A stretch of 64,000 bases of DNA from an endosymbiont of Acanthamoeba sp. UWC8 (GTDB lineage: Bacteria > Pseudomonadota > Alphaproteobacteria > Rickettsiales > Midichloriaceae): the NCBI RefSeq assembly GCF_000730245.1, contig NZ_CP004403.1, positions 992,001-1,056,000 on the forward strand. Direction: 5' to 3'. Position numbers and translations under genes: made by a program. Each line of letters opens with the position of its first letter. The stretch's first letter is position 1. Positions 37,794 through 48,269 of this stretch are shown here, piece after piece. Under the pieces are notes generated by a model, which ran no database searches, was not told the origin of the DNA, and saw nothing but the letters and a program-made list of their open reading frames with translations.

Positions 37794-38228
37794 TTAATTG
37801 TGCCCCGTAATTGCAGTTTTCAACATTCCTTTAGATTTACTGTATATATTTGCTATTTCCTGCAATTTAACCGCATTTTCGCTCTTCTTTTGCAGCTCAT
37901 GTTCAATAGTTACAGCATTTCCATTCGGTTTTAACTCAAGTATTTCACTGTTCATAACATGGAACTTAGATTCTCCTTCTAAGCTTAAATGTTTTGAATT
38001 CGTAGTTGTAAGCTTCATTCCTTGCAAAGAACTTTGGCTATAGTCCGATAAATCCTTAGGTTTGAATCCCGGTGTATCTGCATTCGCGATATTTTGCGCT
38101 AAAACCGTATCTCTCTCAGTTAGATATTTCATATAAGCCGTCAGATCATTAAGGTTATCCTTTGCTACAGCTGTATTTATAACTGATAAAGAACTTATAA
38201 AAATGATTGAGAAAATCCTATTTTTCAT
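37794..38228 (-). CDS. flgB: Flagellar proximal rod protein FlgB with N-terminal signal peptide
   Basis: Rod protein; 144 residues from the ATG at 38228, which has ggaag seven bases upstream and overlaps the transaldolase by 11 bases (an ATA at 38246 is a weaker choice). The family signature [20 protein letters not shown] lies at about residues 41-60. The N-terminus [20 protein letters not shown] + VA reads as a Sec signal peptide with AVA cleavage, absent from ordinary FlgB. flgC shows the same oddity. The order flgB-flgC-fliE is the standard one. Confidence 0.92.
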   Translation of the reverse strand: MKNRIFSIIFISSLSVINTAVAKDNLNDLTAYMKYLTERDTVLAQNIANADTPGFKPKDLSDYSQSSLQGMKLTTTNSKHLSLEGESKFHVMNSEILELKPNGNAVTIEHELQKKSENAVKLQEIANIYSKSKGMLKTAITGHN

Positions 38229-38868
38229 AAGCCCGCTTCCAATCATTTAAAAAGATATCCAAGCCTTTATCAGTTAAAGGATGGTTAAACATCTGCTTAA
38301 TTATCTGTGGCGGGGCGGTCACTATATCAGCTCCCATCCTTGCAGCATCTATGATATGTTGCGGGCTTCTGATCGAGGCAACTAATATCTGGGTAGTGAT
38401 GTTAGGGTAATGTTGGAAAGCTTCACAAATTTCGGCAATCAGATTCATACCGCATTGCCCCACGTCATCAAGTCTCCCAACGAAAGGAGATATGTAAGTT
38501 GCACCTGCTTTCGCCGCAAGCAATGCTTGAGCTAAAGAAAAACAAAGCGTAACGTTAACCATATGCCCATCATCAGTTAATGTTTTACAAGCTCTTAAAC
38601 CATCCCAGGTAAGCGGAACTTTAATAGTAATATGATTGCCTATCTTCAGTAGCTCTTCAGCCTCTTTCATCATTCCCGAATAGTCGGTGGATATTACTTC
38701 AGCACTAACTGAAGTTTTAACTATATGACAAATTTCTTTTATAACTTCAGAAAATATTCTTCCTGTCTTTGCAACCAGTGACGGGTTGGTAGTCACCCCA
38801 TCAACCAATCCCAATTCATGTAAGGCTTCAATTTCCTTTATATCACAGCTGTCAATAAAAAATTTCAT
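38218..38868 (-). CDS. tal: Transaldolase, small (TalC / fructose-6-phosphate aldolase) type
   Basis: 216-residue TIM-barrel enzyme. It starts [20 protein letters not shown] and has [30 protein letters not shown] with the Schiff-base Lys (residue about 83) and [14 protein letters not shown]. Known members transfer dihydroxyacetone units in the non-oxidative pentose phosphate pathway, supplying ribose or erythrose phosphates. It is the first gene of the run that continues with flgB, overlapping it by 11 bases. Confidence 0.94.
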   Translation of the reverse strand: MKFFIDSCDIKEIEALHELGLVDGVTTNPSLVAKTGRIFSEVIKEICHIVKTSVSAEVISTDYSGMMKEAEELLKIGNHITIKVPLTWDGLRACKTLTDDGHMVNVTLCFSLAQALLAAKAGATYISPFVGRLDDVGQCGMNLIAEICEAFQHYPNITTQILVASIRSPQHIIDAARMGADIVTAPPQIIKQMFNHPLTDKGLDIFLNDWKRAYEK

Positions 38869-38960
38869 ATGTATATCTTTATATTCTTTAATTATACGAT
38901 AATGAAAATTATGGAAAAAGCAACTGCCGCATGAATTATGCTCTTATCGGATTTATTTTT

Positions 38961-40908
38961 TTATATCCAAATATACTCATAATTCTCGTAAATATTTTCT
39001 TTGGCACAATAGTTTTCTTCTTCGGAATGAGAAAAAGCAGGTTCATATTTGGAGTTTTGATGCTTTGTAGTTTTCTTTTTGTGAACATCATAGGTTTTTT
39101 GATTATACTTAAAAAGGAATTCTATCTGTTCGTATGGATATTTAAGGTCTCCCTTCTTCCACTTCTCCATTATTGCTTCATACTCTTCTATGGTCTGTCC
39201 ATCAACGGTTTTCTGTCTAAACAAATCATAATAATTTTCTTTAAGAAAAGATTTAATTTGTTCATTTGATTGCTCAACTGCAATGCGTGCTAAATTTTTT
39301 CCTTGAGTATCGGTGAAGTTAATTCCTATACCGGAAGAACCTCCTATTATATTAACAGGTTTATTACAATAACTTAAAATTAGCTTAAAAAGCCCTACGC
39401 TACAATTAGCTTTAACCGCTTCAACTAAAGCATTAAAATCACCAGTGTTATCAACGGAATTAGGATTAGCATCTTTTTCAAGCAAAATTTTGACTAAGTT
39501 CAGTTTTTCTTCTTCATTCCAATTTGAGGATATAGCATAATGCAACGGAGTATAGCCTTTCTTATTGAAAGTGTTAGGATTAGCTCCTTTTTCCAATAAT
39601 TTTATAGCAAACTCATAGCTTTTTTTTACCGCAATATGTAATGGGCTATCCCCAAATTGATTGGTTGCATCAATAATAAACCGCTCTTTTGCTGAAAGCT
39701 GTTTAAGATAATATAAATCATTGTTATATGCAGCAACATGCAATCTAGTATTACCATAAAAGCTTTCATCATAAGCATATTTATTTTCTCCGGTACGGGA
39801 ATAAAGGAAATATTGGATATCCCTGTTACCAAGGTAGCTACTCACCTTCAAAAATGTATTGCTTAAAAAACTCAGAAATATTTTCTATATAAAAATTACC
39901 ATATAAAGCATTTGATGCATTATCCAAAATCTGAGATAAAGAGGTTCCTCTCCAACTTAACATTATATCGTTTAATATCTCTGAATAGCTTTTATCAAAA
40001 GCTGTATCGGATAAACCATCCATAATTTCTGAGGGAAGCTGAAAAAATTTATTTGGACGTGAAGAAATAAAAGTATACAATACCCCTTTATCATTAAAAT
40101 CCAAGTTTTCAGAAATAATATACTCACCGTAATGACCATTGCCGAATAATTTTTTGTAAATTTTACTAGCGAAATCAGCACAATTATTACTAAATAGAAT
40201 ATAAAAATTAAAATGCATATACCATTCTTCAGATAATTTGCTATTTTCCCCCCTTAAAAATATTTCGATATCTTGAGCTTGTTTAGCTGTTAAATCAAGA
40301 TTAATTGATATTGATGCAGAATCAAGAATATCTTTAGAATAAAGAGTCTCAAAAATTTTTCCATGTTCTTGAGATATATTATTAGGATACTTTTTTTCTT
40401 TAAAATGTCTTAAATTATAAAGAGTATCATTTCTTATATAAGGTGTACTAAAAATACTATTATATGTTTTTGGGGCAACACCGAATTCATATGAAACACC
40501 GGTTTCCTTTTCTAGTATACTGATATAATGATGCATTTTAGCAATTCTAAAGCTCATTAGATAAGGATATTCAGTTGTATCATTCAATACTTTTCGCACT
40601 ATATCGGAAGGCGTATCTCTAAAGATTACCAATTCACCTGAATCTAATTTAATCATCGAGTTATATCCGTCATTAACGACAGGCTCTGTTTTACCTTCTA
40701 AGAGCAGCTTTAAGGTTTGCTCTTCCTCTATATTCAGAGAAGGACTATCTTTAAGCCCGATAACATAATGATTTTTTATACCGGTTATCTCATCATCAAT
40801 ATCATATATTCTGATATTGGCACCTGAGCTTTTTCTTGCCTCCAGTTTACCGGCCTCCGTCATGTGAATAAAATATCTTTGTTGTGCGGTGTTTAAATCA
40901 AGAGCCAT
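38961..40908 (-). CDS. Possible permuted papain-like domain plus ankyrin repeats; split by a +1 frameshift
   Basis: The first part (40908-39838, 356 residues) has AKMHHYISILEKE (His 126) and, 117 residues later, LFSNNCADFASKIY (Cys 243). A His before an NC-x-DF Cys is the order seen in permuted papain-fold (LRAT/PPPDE-like) enzymes. The second part (39851-38961) has ankyrin repeats (TRLHVAAYNNDLYYLKQLS; SPLHIAVKKS; TPLHYAISS). The two overlap by 14 bases in different frames; removing one A from the A5 run at 39850-39854 (plus strand) joins QYI to LKVSSYLGN into one 648-residue protein. That matches its fused tandem paralogue at 41081-42889. Enzymatic role unproven. Confidence 0.65.
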
Positions 40909-41080
40909 AAATTTCTAATGCTTATTAAATACAATACTAACTCGATAATTAATAAATTTGTTACAACTCGTCAATTCAAATAATTATATGTTACTATGCT
41001 AACTTAATGGCAAATAATTTGCTTTAATTTGCTCCTTTTCTGAGAGCTAATTTTTAAGCGTATTTACAATAATGAAAAAA

Positions 41081-42889
41081 TTATTCTGTAGAACTTGTAT
41101 ACATAATAGCGTAGGAATGAAAAGTTCCGTTTACTACAATATATTCTTGCTCTTCAAATATATTTTTTTCCGAATCATCTTGCTTTTGGTAATATTTAAA
41201 AGGGAATTCTATTGTTTTAAAATGATACTTTAACTCACCATTCGACCAATCTCTCAGCTTTTTTTCAAATTCCCTAGGAGTATGACCATCGTTAGCTTTT
41301 TGATTAAATAGTTCATAATGATTTATTTTAAAATATTTTTTCATTTTCTCTTTACTTTTGTCAACAGCAATACGTGCAAGGTTTTTTCCATCTGGATTAG
41401 TAAATTTAATTCCAAAATTATATCCATACTGTATAGAGAAAGGAATTTCTCTTAAATTTGTCCTGAAATAACAAGATTTTAATATTAATTTAAATAACTC
41501 AACGTCGTCATTTTTAACAGCTTCAACTAAAGGATTATTAAAACCTGTAATATCAAGAAGGTTAGGATTTGCTCCTGCATCCAATAAAGCTTCAACTATC
41601 TGATATTTTTCCTCCCCATTCATTTGCGAAGTGATAGCACTATGAAGGGGAGTTAAACCCTTAGTATTGGGGAAATTAGGATTTGCTTTTACTTCTAGGA
41701 GTTTTTTAGTAAATATATAACTTTTGCTTGCTGCAATATGTAATGAGCTTTCACCAAGGCAATTAATATTATTTTTATTAGCTAATAAATAATCGAGAGA
41801 TAATTTATTCAAAAATTCTATATCGTTATTATATGCAGCTACATGTAGTTTAGTATTTACATTATCGTTTAAACACTCATCATCCTTAAAAAATATCTCG
41901 TTTACAATATCAAACCCCTTTTTTTTATAAGAAGTTACAGATACAGCATCTATTATATTTAATAAAACTTTATTTGAATGATTATTTAAGCTTAAATAAG
42001 TAGTATTTAAAAACTCCAATAAATTTTTTCCAGTACTAAAATGAATTAAAGCGCTTAATATTTGAGGTATAAATTTAGGGGCTGTTTCAGGATAGGCCGA
42101 AAGAAAAGCGTATAGCACTCCTTTATCCTGCAATTCTAAGCTATCATCCATACAATATTCTATAAAACTGCCTTTGCCAAATATTAAAGCAAAAATTTTA
42201 TTAGTGAAATCAACACAATTTTTCCCAAATAAAAAATAATGGTTTTCATGCATTTCGCTATTTGCTTGATGCAAAAAATTTTCTATTTTCATAACTTGTT
42301 CGTCAGTAAGATCAATTTCAACCGACATCGATGCCCAATCAACAACATGGTCACGCTCCTCTCTCTCAAATACTTCATCTAAGTCTTCTTGTCCAAATCC
42401 TTCCCTTTTTCTTTTTTTAAAGTGCTTGTTATCGTAAAGAGTTTCATTTCTGATATATGAAGCGCCAAATATACTACCGTAAACTGCAGGTGCCAAGCCG
42501 AAATCAACGGTAAGATTGGTCTCTTTTTCCCTTATGCTTATATAAGCATGGTATTTGGCAATCTTAAAACTTATGGTATAAGGATAAATTGTTTTATCAT
42601 TAAACACTTTTTCTCTTACTAATTGAGGAGGGGTATTTATAAAAATAATTAATTCCTTGGAATTTAATTTATAAACCGAATTGTACCTAACCTTTGCTAC
42701 AGGCTCTTCTAAATCATTAACGGATATTTTAAAGAAGTCTTTTATCTCTGTTGTATATAGGGCTTCATTAAAATTTACTACATAATAATATCTTTTATCG
42801 GTAAAACTATCCTCAATTCGACATATTTTAAATGTATTAGTCTTAAATATTGTCTTTAAATCACAATTTAAAATATAATTCGGAACCAT
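41081..42889 (-). CDS. Possible permuted papain-like domain fused to ankyrin repeats (paralogue)
   Basis: 602 residues from ATG 42889, which has aggaaag just upstream; a TTG at 42922 is less likely. The layout is the same as in the neighbouring 648-residue gene: AKYHAYISIREKE (His about 114), YIRNETLYDNKHFKKRK, LFGKNCVDFTNKIF (Cys about 225), then ankyrin repeats from about residue 355 (TKLHVAAYNNDIEFLNKLSL; SSLHIAASKS; TPLHSAITSQ; GFNNPLVEAVKND). The two genes are clearly a tandem duplication. No signal peptide; a type IV-secreted effector is a reasonable guess given virD4, but nothing here proves export. Confidence 0.7.
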   Translation of the reverse strand: MVPNYILNCDLKTIFKTNTFKICRIEDSFTDKRYYYVVNFNEALYTTEIKDFFKISVNDLEEPVAKVRYNSVYKLNSKELIIFINTPPQLVREKVFNDKTIYPYTISFKIAKYHAYISIREKETNLTVDFGLAPAVYGSIFGASYIRNETLYDNKHFKKRKREGFGQEDLDEVFEREERDHVVDWASMSVEIDLTDEQVMKIENFLHQANSEMHENHYFLFGKNCVDFTNKIFALIFGKGSFIEYCMDDSLELQDKGVLYAFLSAYPETAPKFIPQILSALIHFSTGKNLLEFLNTTYLSLNNHSNKVLLNIIDAVSVTSYKKKGFDIVNEIFFKDDECLNDNVNTKLHVAAYNNDIEFLNKLSLDYLLANKNNINCLGESSLHIAASKSYIFTKKLLEVKANPNFPNTKGLTPLHSAITSQMNGEEKYQIVEALLDAGANPNLLDITGFNNPLVEAVKNDDVELFKLILKSCYFRTNLREIPFSIQYGYNFGIKFTNPDGKNLARIAVDKSKEKMKKYFKINHYELFNQKANDGHTPREFEKKLRDWSNGELKYHFKTIEFPFKYYQKQDDSEKNIFEEQEYIVVNGTFHSYAIMYTSSTE

Positions 42890-43120
42890 ATCTCTCTTTC
42901 CTCTAAAAATAAATTGCCTCAAATTACTATTGTGCTTACTAATAGTGCATAAGTTAAGTTACTATGTTACTAAAATAAGTAATGAACTTGTTATAAGAGC
43001 TACAATTAATGCTAAACGTCAAACATTTTAATATTAAAATGTAGATGCCTAAGATCATTGACCATACCAACTGCTTAAGTTATATTGCGTTAGATGTTGT
43101 TATAAAAAGTTAAGAAGAGT

Positions 43121-46100
43121 ATGACAAATAAACCTATGCATTATCCTGAAGTTAATTCCAATCCTCATTTCCCAACCCTTGAAGAAAAAATCATTAAAAA
43201 GTGGAAGGAGGAAGATACTTTTAAAAAGTCGGTTAAAGGGGATAAAGATTTTATATTTTATGACGGTCCTCCGTTTGCTAACGGGTTACCGCATTACGGT
43301 CATTTACTTACCGGGTTTATCAAAGATATATTTGCTCGTTACCAGACAACACAAGGAAAAAAAGTTGAGCGCCGATTCGGCTGGGATTGCCATGGTTTAC
43401 CGGCTGAGATGGGAGCCGAAAAAGAATTAGGCATCAGCGGAAGGATAGCCATTGAAGAGTACGGGATAGATAAATTTAATGATTACTGCAAAAAATCGGT
43501 ACTAAAATACACCAAAGAATGGGAAACATATGTAACCAGGCAAGCTCGCTGGGTTGATTTTGAAAATGATTATAAAACCATGGATATTAACTTCATGGAA
43601 AGTGTATTATGGGCTTTTAAAGCACTTTACGACAAAGGGTTATTATATGAATCTCAACGTGTCTTACCTTATTCATGGGCATGTGAAACACCGGTTTCGG
43701 ATTTTGAAACCAGGATGGATAACTCATATAGGGAAAAAAGCAGTAAAGCGATTACGGTAACATTGAAGCTTAAAAAAGTACCTCAAAAGCTGGCCGGCAA
43801 ATCCTGCAGACTCGTAATTTGGACGACGACGCCTTGGACATTACCTTCGAACTTAGCAGCGGCAGTCGGCGAAGATATTGATTATTCTTGTGTAGAGAAA
43901 GAGGGCGAACATTATATCATTGCTTCAGCTCTACTGCATAAATACGAAAAAGAATTAGGTAATAATGTTACTTTAGAAATAAAAGGTAAGGAATTAATCG
44001 GCTTAGAATACGAGCCCCTCTTTAAATATTTTGAAAATCATGAGAACGCATTTAGAATTCTTGCCGGTAGCTTTGTAACTACAGAAGACGGAACGGGTAT
44101 CGTTCACATCGCCCCCGGCTTCGGTGAGGATGACCAAATATTATGTGAGCAAAATAACATTAAAGTTGTTTGTCCGGTCGATAACGGCGGTAAATTTACT
44201 CATCCGGTGGAAGATTTTCTAGGTCTGCAAGTTTTTGATGCCAATGACCCGGTAATTAAAGCATTAAAAGAGCAAGGTAATTGGATAAAAACCGAACAAT
44301 ATCTGCATAACTATCCGCATTGTTGGCGTACTGATACACCGCTTATTTATAAAGCAGTTCCCTCATGGTATTTAAAAGTGACTGCAATTAGGGATAAGAT
44401 GGTTGAGAATAACCGGCAGATAAATTGGATTCCGGGTCATATTAAAGACGGTTTATTCGGGAAATGGATAGAAAACGCACGTGATTGGTCAATTTCGCGC
44501 AACAGGTTTTGGGGTTGCCCTATCCCGGTTTGGCAAAGTGATGATCCGAAATACCCTAATATTGAAGTTTATGGTTCAATAAAAGAGCTGGAAGAAGCAT
44601 TCAAAGTAGAAGTAAAAGATTTACATAGGCCTTTTATTGATACCCTTACAAGACCTAACCCGAAAGACCCGACCGGTAAATCTATGATGAGACGGGTATC
44701 CGATGTACTGGATTGCTGGTTTGAGAGTGGCTCGATGCCGTTTGCTCAGGTGCATTACCCGTTTGAGAACAAGCAGTGGTTTGAGGAAAATTTCCCTGCC
44801 GATTTTATTGTCGAATACTTAGCGCAAACACGTGGATGGTTTTATACGTTAACTGTGTTATCAACTGCATTATTTGATAGGCCGGCATTTTTAAATTGCA
44901 TCTGCCACGGAGTAATTTTAGGCGACGGAGGGCAAAAGCTTTCTAAACGTCTTAAAAATTATGTTGATCCAAATGAAGTGTTTGATACTTTAGGTTCGGA
45001 TGCAATGCGTTGGTATATGGTTTCTTCAACCGTTATGCGCGGACAGGAAGTAGTGATTGATAAAGATGCGCGCGGTATGAAAGAAAGCTTAAGAGCTGCA
45101 ATCAAGCCCTTATGGAATGCATATAACTTTTTTACGCTTTATGCCAATGCCGATAATTTAAGAGCAACTTTTGATCTTTCCTCACAAAACTTAATGGATA
45201 AATATATTTTATCCAAATGCTTTAAAAGTATAGAGCTAATTCAAAAAGCAATGGATGAATACGATACTCCGAGTGCAACTAAAGTTGTCGAGAACTTACT
45301 TGAGGTGGTTAACAACTGGTATATCAGGCGTTCACGTGAAAGATTTTGGAAATCCGAGCATGATCAGGATAAACTGGATGCTTATAATACACTCTATAGT
45401 ATTTTAAATTTAATTTGCCGTGCGGTTTCTTCATTACTACCTTTAATCACTGAAGAAATCTATCTCGGGTTAAATGATAATCGGGGTAGCGTTCACTTAG
45501 AAAGCTTTCCTGATCAGGCGATGTATAAAGCTGATGAAGATTTGATTTCCGACATGGAAAGAGTTCGCGATGCCTGCACGGCTGCACTTCATATCAGAAG
45601 CGAATCAGGGATTAGGGTTAGGCAGCCGCTTGCTAAAGTTACATTTATTGGGGTTGCGGCAAATGTTATCTCCGATGAACTCAGCCATTTGATATTAGAT
45701 GAAATTAACGTCAAAGCTTGGAATAGCGTTGATAAATCAAAAATCACTGACTATGCGACTTATAAATTACAAATCAAATTTCCCGTTCTGGGCAAGAGAA
45801 TCCCTAAAAAAGTTAAGGATATTATCAGTGCCAACAAGCAAGGTAACTGGAAATTTGAAAACAGCAAGTTATTAATTGGTGGCGAAGAATTAAGAGAAGA
45901 TGAATTTGAGCTAAAGTTAGAACCCAAAGCTGAGTTTGCGGGAAGAATCACTGCTTTATCAAGCAATGATGCACTTGTATTATTAAATCTCAATATCACC
46001 GAAGAATTAAGGTTGGAAGGAATAGCACGCGATATTGTCAGGTTAATTCAACAGGCGCGAAAGAGCGCTAATCTGGAAATAACCGAGCGTATTAAGGTAT

Positions 46101-46282
46101 CCTTAATTTCAAGTGATGAAAATATAACTCAAGCTATTAAAGCATGGGATCAATATATCAAAGAGCAAACTTTATGTGTTGAAATCACCTCGGATAAATT
46201 TGCTGAAGAGCAAGTTTATGAGGAAGAAGCCGAGCTTGAAGGTATAGAAGTTAGTTTAAAACTTGCTAGATATTACTCATAA
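43121..46282 (+). CDS. ileS: Isoleucyl-tRNA synthetase
   Basis: Class I synthetase charging tRNA-Ile, 1053 residues. The HIGH-type motif is PPFANGLPHYGHLLTG (residues about 50-65) and the KMSKS motif is written KLSKRLKNY (near 605-613). The editing domain has TTTPWTLPSNLA. The length and motif wording resemble the eukaryote-like IleS type known in Rickettsiales, which tends to resist mupirocin; that is inference from family knowledge. A tRNA-Ile gene lies elsewhere in the window. The ATG is preceded by aagaagag. Confidence 0.97.
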   Translation: MTNKPMHYPEVNSNPHFPTLEEKIIKKWKEEDTFKKSVKGDKDFIFYDGPPFANGLPHYGHLLTGFIKDIFARYQTTQGKKVERRFGWDCHGLPAEMGAEKELGISGRIAIEEYGIDKFNDYCKKSVLKYTKEWETYVTRQARWVDFENDYKTMDINFMESVLWAFKALYDKGLLYESQRVLPYSWACETPVSDFETRMDNSYREKSSKAITVTLKLKKVPQKLAGKSCRLVIWTTTPWTLPSNLAAAVGEDIDYSCVEKEGEHYIIASALLHKYEKELGNNVTLEIKGKELIGLEYEPLFKYFENHENAFRILAGSFVTTEDGTGIVHIAPGFGEDDQILCEQNNIKVVCPVDNGGKFTHPVEDFLGLQVFDANDPVIKALKEQGNWIKTEQYLHNYPHCWRTDTPLIYKAVPSWYLKVTAIRDKMVENNRQINWIPGHIKDGLFGKWIENARDWSISRNRFWGCPIPVWQSDDPKYPNIEVYGSIKELEEAFKVEVKDLHRPFIDTLTRPNPKDPTGKSMMRRVSDVLDCWFESGSMPFAQVHYPFENKQWFEENFPADFIVEYLAQTRGWFYTLTVLSTALFDRPAFLNCICHGVILGDGGQKLSKRLKNYVDPNEVFDTLGSDAMRWYMVSSTVMRGQEVVIDKDARGMKESLRAAIKPLWNAYNFFTLYANADNLRATFDLSSQNLMDKYILSKCFKSIELIQKAMDEYDTPSATKVVENLLEVVNNWYIRRSRERFWKSEHDQDKLDAYNTLYSILNLICRAVSSLLPLITEEIYLGLNDNRGSVHLESFPDQAMYKADEDLISDMERVRDACTAALHIRSESGIRVRQPLAKVTFIGVAANVISDELSHLILDEINVKAWNSVDKSKITDYATYKLQIKFPVLGKRIPKKVKDIISANKQGNWKFENSKLLIGGEELREDEFELKLEPKAEFAGRITALSSNDALVLLNLNITEELRLEGIARDIVRLIQQARKSANLEITERIKVSLISSDENITQAIKAWDQYIKEQTLCVEITSDKFAEEQVYEEEAELEGIEVSLKLARYYS

Positions 46283-46520
46283 AAAATATTAGTAATTATT
46301 CAGAGCAACAAGGCACTTAATTTGAATCATATTAACGTTAGGGCTAATAAACTTTAATAAAATAGATATCATTTATATTAATCTTTTATAAAGCAGGACT
46401 ATCTATCGCTTGTTTACTAAATAAAATGCAGTAAATAATCTATATATTATATATTATTTACTTAAATAATTAAATAATATATAAAACTACCAATATAAAT
46501 TTATATTACGGTTAAAACCA

Positions 46521-47204
46521 ATGCGCTCACTAGATAAAGCTTTATTAGATCCAAGGTTGGATCCACTAAATACACCAATTTCTATTTTTGATAATATTTT
46601 AGAAGAATCACGCCAAAAATTTGATAATGATAGAGAGGTAATAAAAAAACTATTCCAGCATGTTAAATATGAAGAATTTGAAGAAGCATATAATTTCTTC
46701 ATTAAGCAAAGCTGGGAAGGCTCTTCAGTTCTAACGAATTGCTTATTTCCGAATAGTGATCCTAGCTTAAAAAAATATAATGAAGCGCATACTCAATTGC
46801 ATAGATTTCTTCTAAATTCTTCATCTGAAGATAAAAATACTAAATTAAAAAATTTCTACGAAGCTTCACGTTCTAAAGATTTTAATAGAATTAAAGAAGA
46901 GCAGGATAAGAATTTTAACGAAAACAAAATTGACTTTTTAAAATATCTTATTAACTTTATTTATGTAAAGCACCCCGAGTTAGGTGAGCTATGTCGCACA
47001 CCCCTTTACTTTGGTTTTGATATATATATTGATACTTTATTAATACAAGCAGCATATAAAAATCCGGCTAAATACAATAGCTCGGAAATGCAGCCGGAAA
47101 TTACTGACTGTTTAAATAAAAACAAAATTTTCGGTAGGTTTACCGAGGATTATAAAGCTCAAAAAGCTATATTATCAGAAGTATCGCAAGGAAGAGGAGC
47201 TTAA
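46521..47204 (+). CDS. Hypothetical protein
   Basis: 227 residues, soluble, highly charged and mostly helical (EESRQKFDNDREVIKKLFQH; KLKNFYEASRSKDFNRIKEE), with no signal peptide and no recognised domain. Four cysteines are scattered. Upstream 238 bases are AT-rich with a poor ribosome-binding site. Codon use looks like that of the neighbouring candidate effectors (very AT-rich), and the length fits a small lineage-specific protein. Confidence 0.55.
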   Translation: MRSLDKALLDPRLDPLNTPISIFDNILEESRQKFDNDREVIKKLFQHVKYEEFEEAYNFFIKQSWEGSSVLTNCLFPNSDPSLKKYNEAHTQLHRFLLNSSSEDKNTKLKNFYEASRSKDFNRIKEEQDKNFNENKIDFLKYLINFIYVKHPELGELCRTPLYFGFDIYIDTLLIQAAYKNPAKYNSSEMQPEITDCLNKNKIFGRFTEDYKAQKAILSEVSQGRGA

Positions 47205-47312
47205 ACAAGTTAGTGAAAACAGGGCTAGAATATTTCGTTTACTAACTAATTCTTAGTCCTGTCTCTATATTCAAAAAATTAAATTATAAAAATTTAAAAG
47301 TACTAACAGCTG

Positions 47313-48269
47313 TTAAAGCTTAACCAATGCACTTCCCCAAGTGAGCCCGGCACCGACCGCAGTCATTAATATAAGATCACCCTTTTTAACTCTTCCGGTT
47401 TTCACGTACACATCCAAAGCAAGAGGAATAGAAGCAGCAGAGGTATTTGCATGCTGATCAATCGTCATAATCACTTTATCTTCTGCTATACCTAACTTTT
47501 GTGCTACTGTTTGCATAATGCGATAATTAGCTTGGTGAGTGAGTATCCAATCAATGTCGGAAAAATCTACTTGGTGAGTCTTAAGTAAGTTAGTCGCACT
47601 CGAAGACATTTTCTCAACTGCATTTTTAAATACTTCCCTACCGTTCATCTCAATCTTTGCTCCGGGATTACCTTTTATAACCCCGCCGTTTACTTTCAAA
47701 ATATCGACTAAACTTCCATCCGAATGAATCTCGGTTCCTAATATTCCTCTATTTTTTTCCTTGGTCGCTTCAAGTATGACCGCCCCTGCTCCGTCACCGA
47801 ACAGCACACAAGTTGATCTATCTTTCCAATCAACTATTTTTGAAAGTACTTCAGCTCCAACTACTGCTATACGTTTAAGGTTACCTGCTTTAATCATTGA
47901 GTCAGCAACTGATAAAGCATATATAAACCCGCTACACACTGCGCTAATGTCAAAAGCGAATCCTTTCTGCATATCGATCTTATACTGAACGCTTGTTGCT
48001 GTAGAAGGAAAAATGAGATCAGGTGTTGCAGTTGCTACAATAACGCCGTCCAGGTCATTAGGACTCAAATTTGCATAATCCAAAGCACTCAAAATTGCTT
48101 TTGCAGCAAGGTCGGAGGTAAGTTCATCTTCAACTATGTGGCGTTTTTTTATTCCTGTACGGCTTACAATCCATTCATCGGTAGTTTCAACGCTTTGCGC
48201 TAAATCATTATTGGTAATAATTTTTTGAGGTAAATATGCCCCTACCCCAACTACTGCACAGTTAGTCAT
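47313..48269 (-). CDS. fabH: 3-oxoacyl-[acyl-carrier-protein] synthase III
   Basis: Starts fatty-acid synthesis by condensing acetyl-CoA with malonyl-ACP. 318 residues, with the catalytic triad visible: Cys in DISAVCSGFIYAL (residue about 111), His in WILTHQANYRIM (about 246) and Asn in DQHANTSAASIPLAL (about 275). The start codon overlaps the plsX stop (ATGA), so the two are coupled in the operon rpmF-plsX-fabH. Confidence 0.97.
   Translation of the reverse strand: MTNCAVVGVGAYLPQKIITNNDLAQSVETTDEWIVSRTGIKKRHIVEDELTSDLAAKAILSALDYANLSPNDLDGVIVATATPDLIFPSTATSVQYKIDMQKGFAFDISAVCSGFIYALSVADSMIKAGNLKRIAVVGAEVLSKIVDWKDRSTCVLFGDGAGAVILEATKEKNRGILGTEIHSDGSLVDILKVNGGVIKGNPGAKIEMNGREVFKNAVEKMSSSATNLLKTHQVDFSDIDWILTHQANYRIMQTVAQKLGIAEDKVIMTIDQHANTSAASIPLALDVYVKTGRVKKGDLILMTAVGAGLTWGSALVKL

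Noticed and set aside
38931-39269. A plus-strand 112-residue membrane protein
   Set aside because: It is hydrophobic only because it is antisense to the Lys/Glu-rich ankyrin gene; it has no ribosome-binding site.
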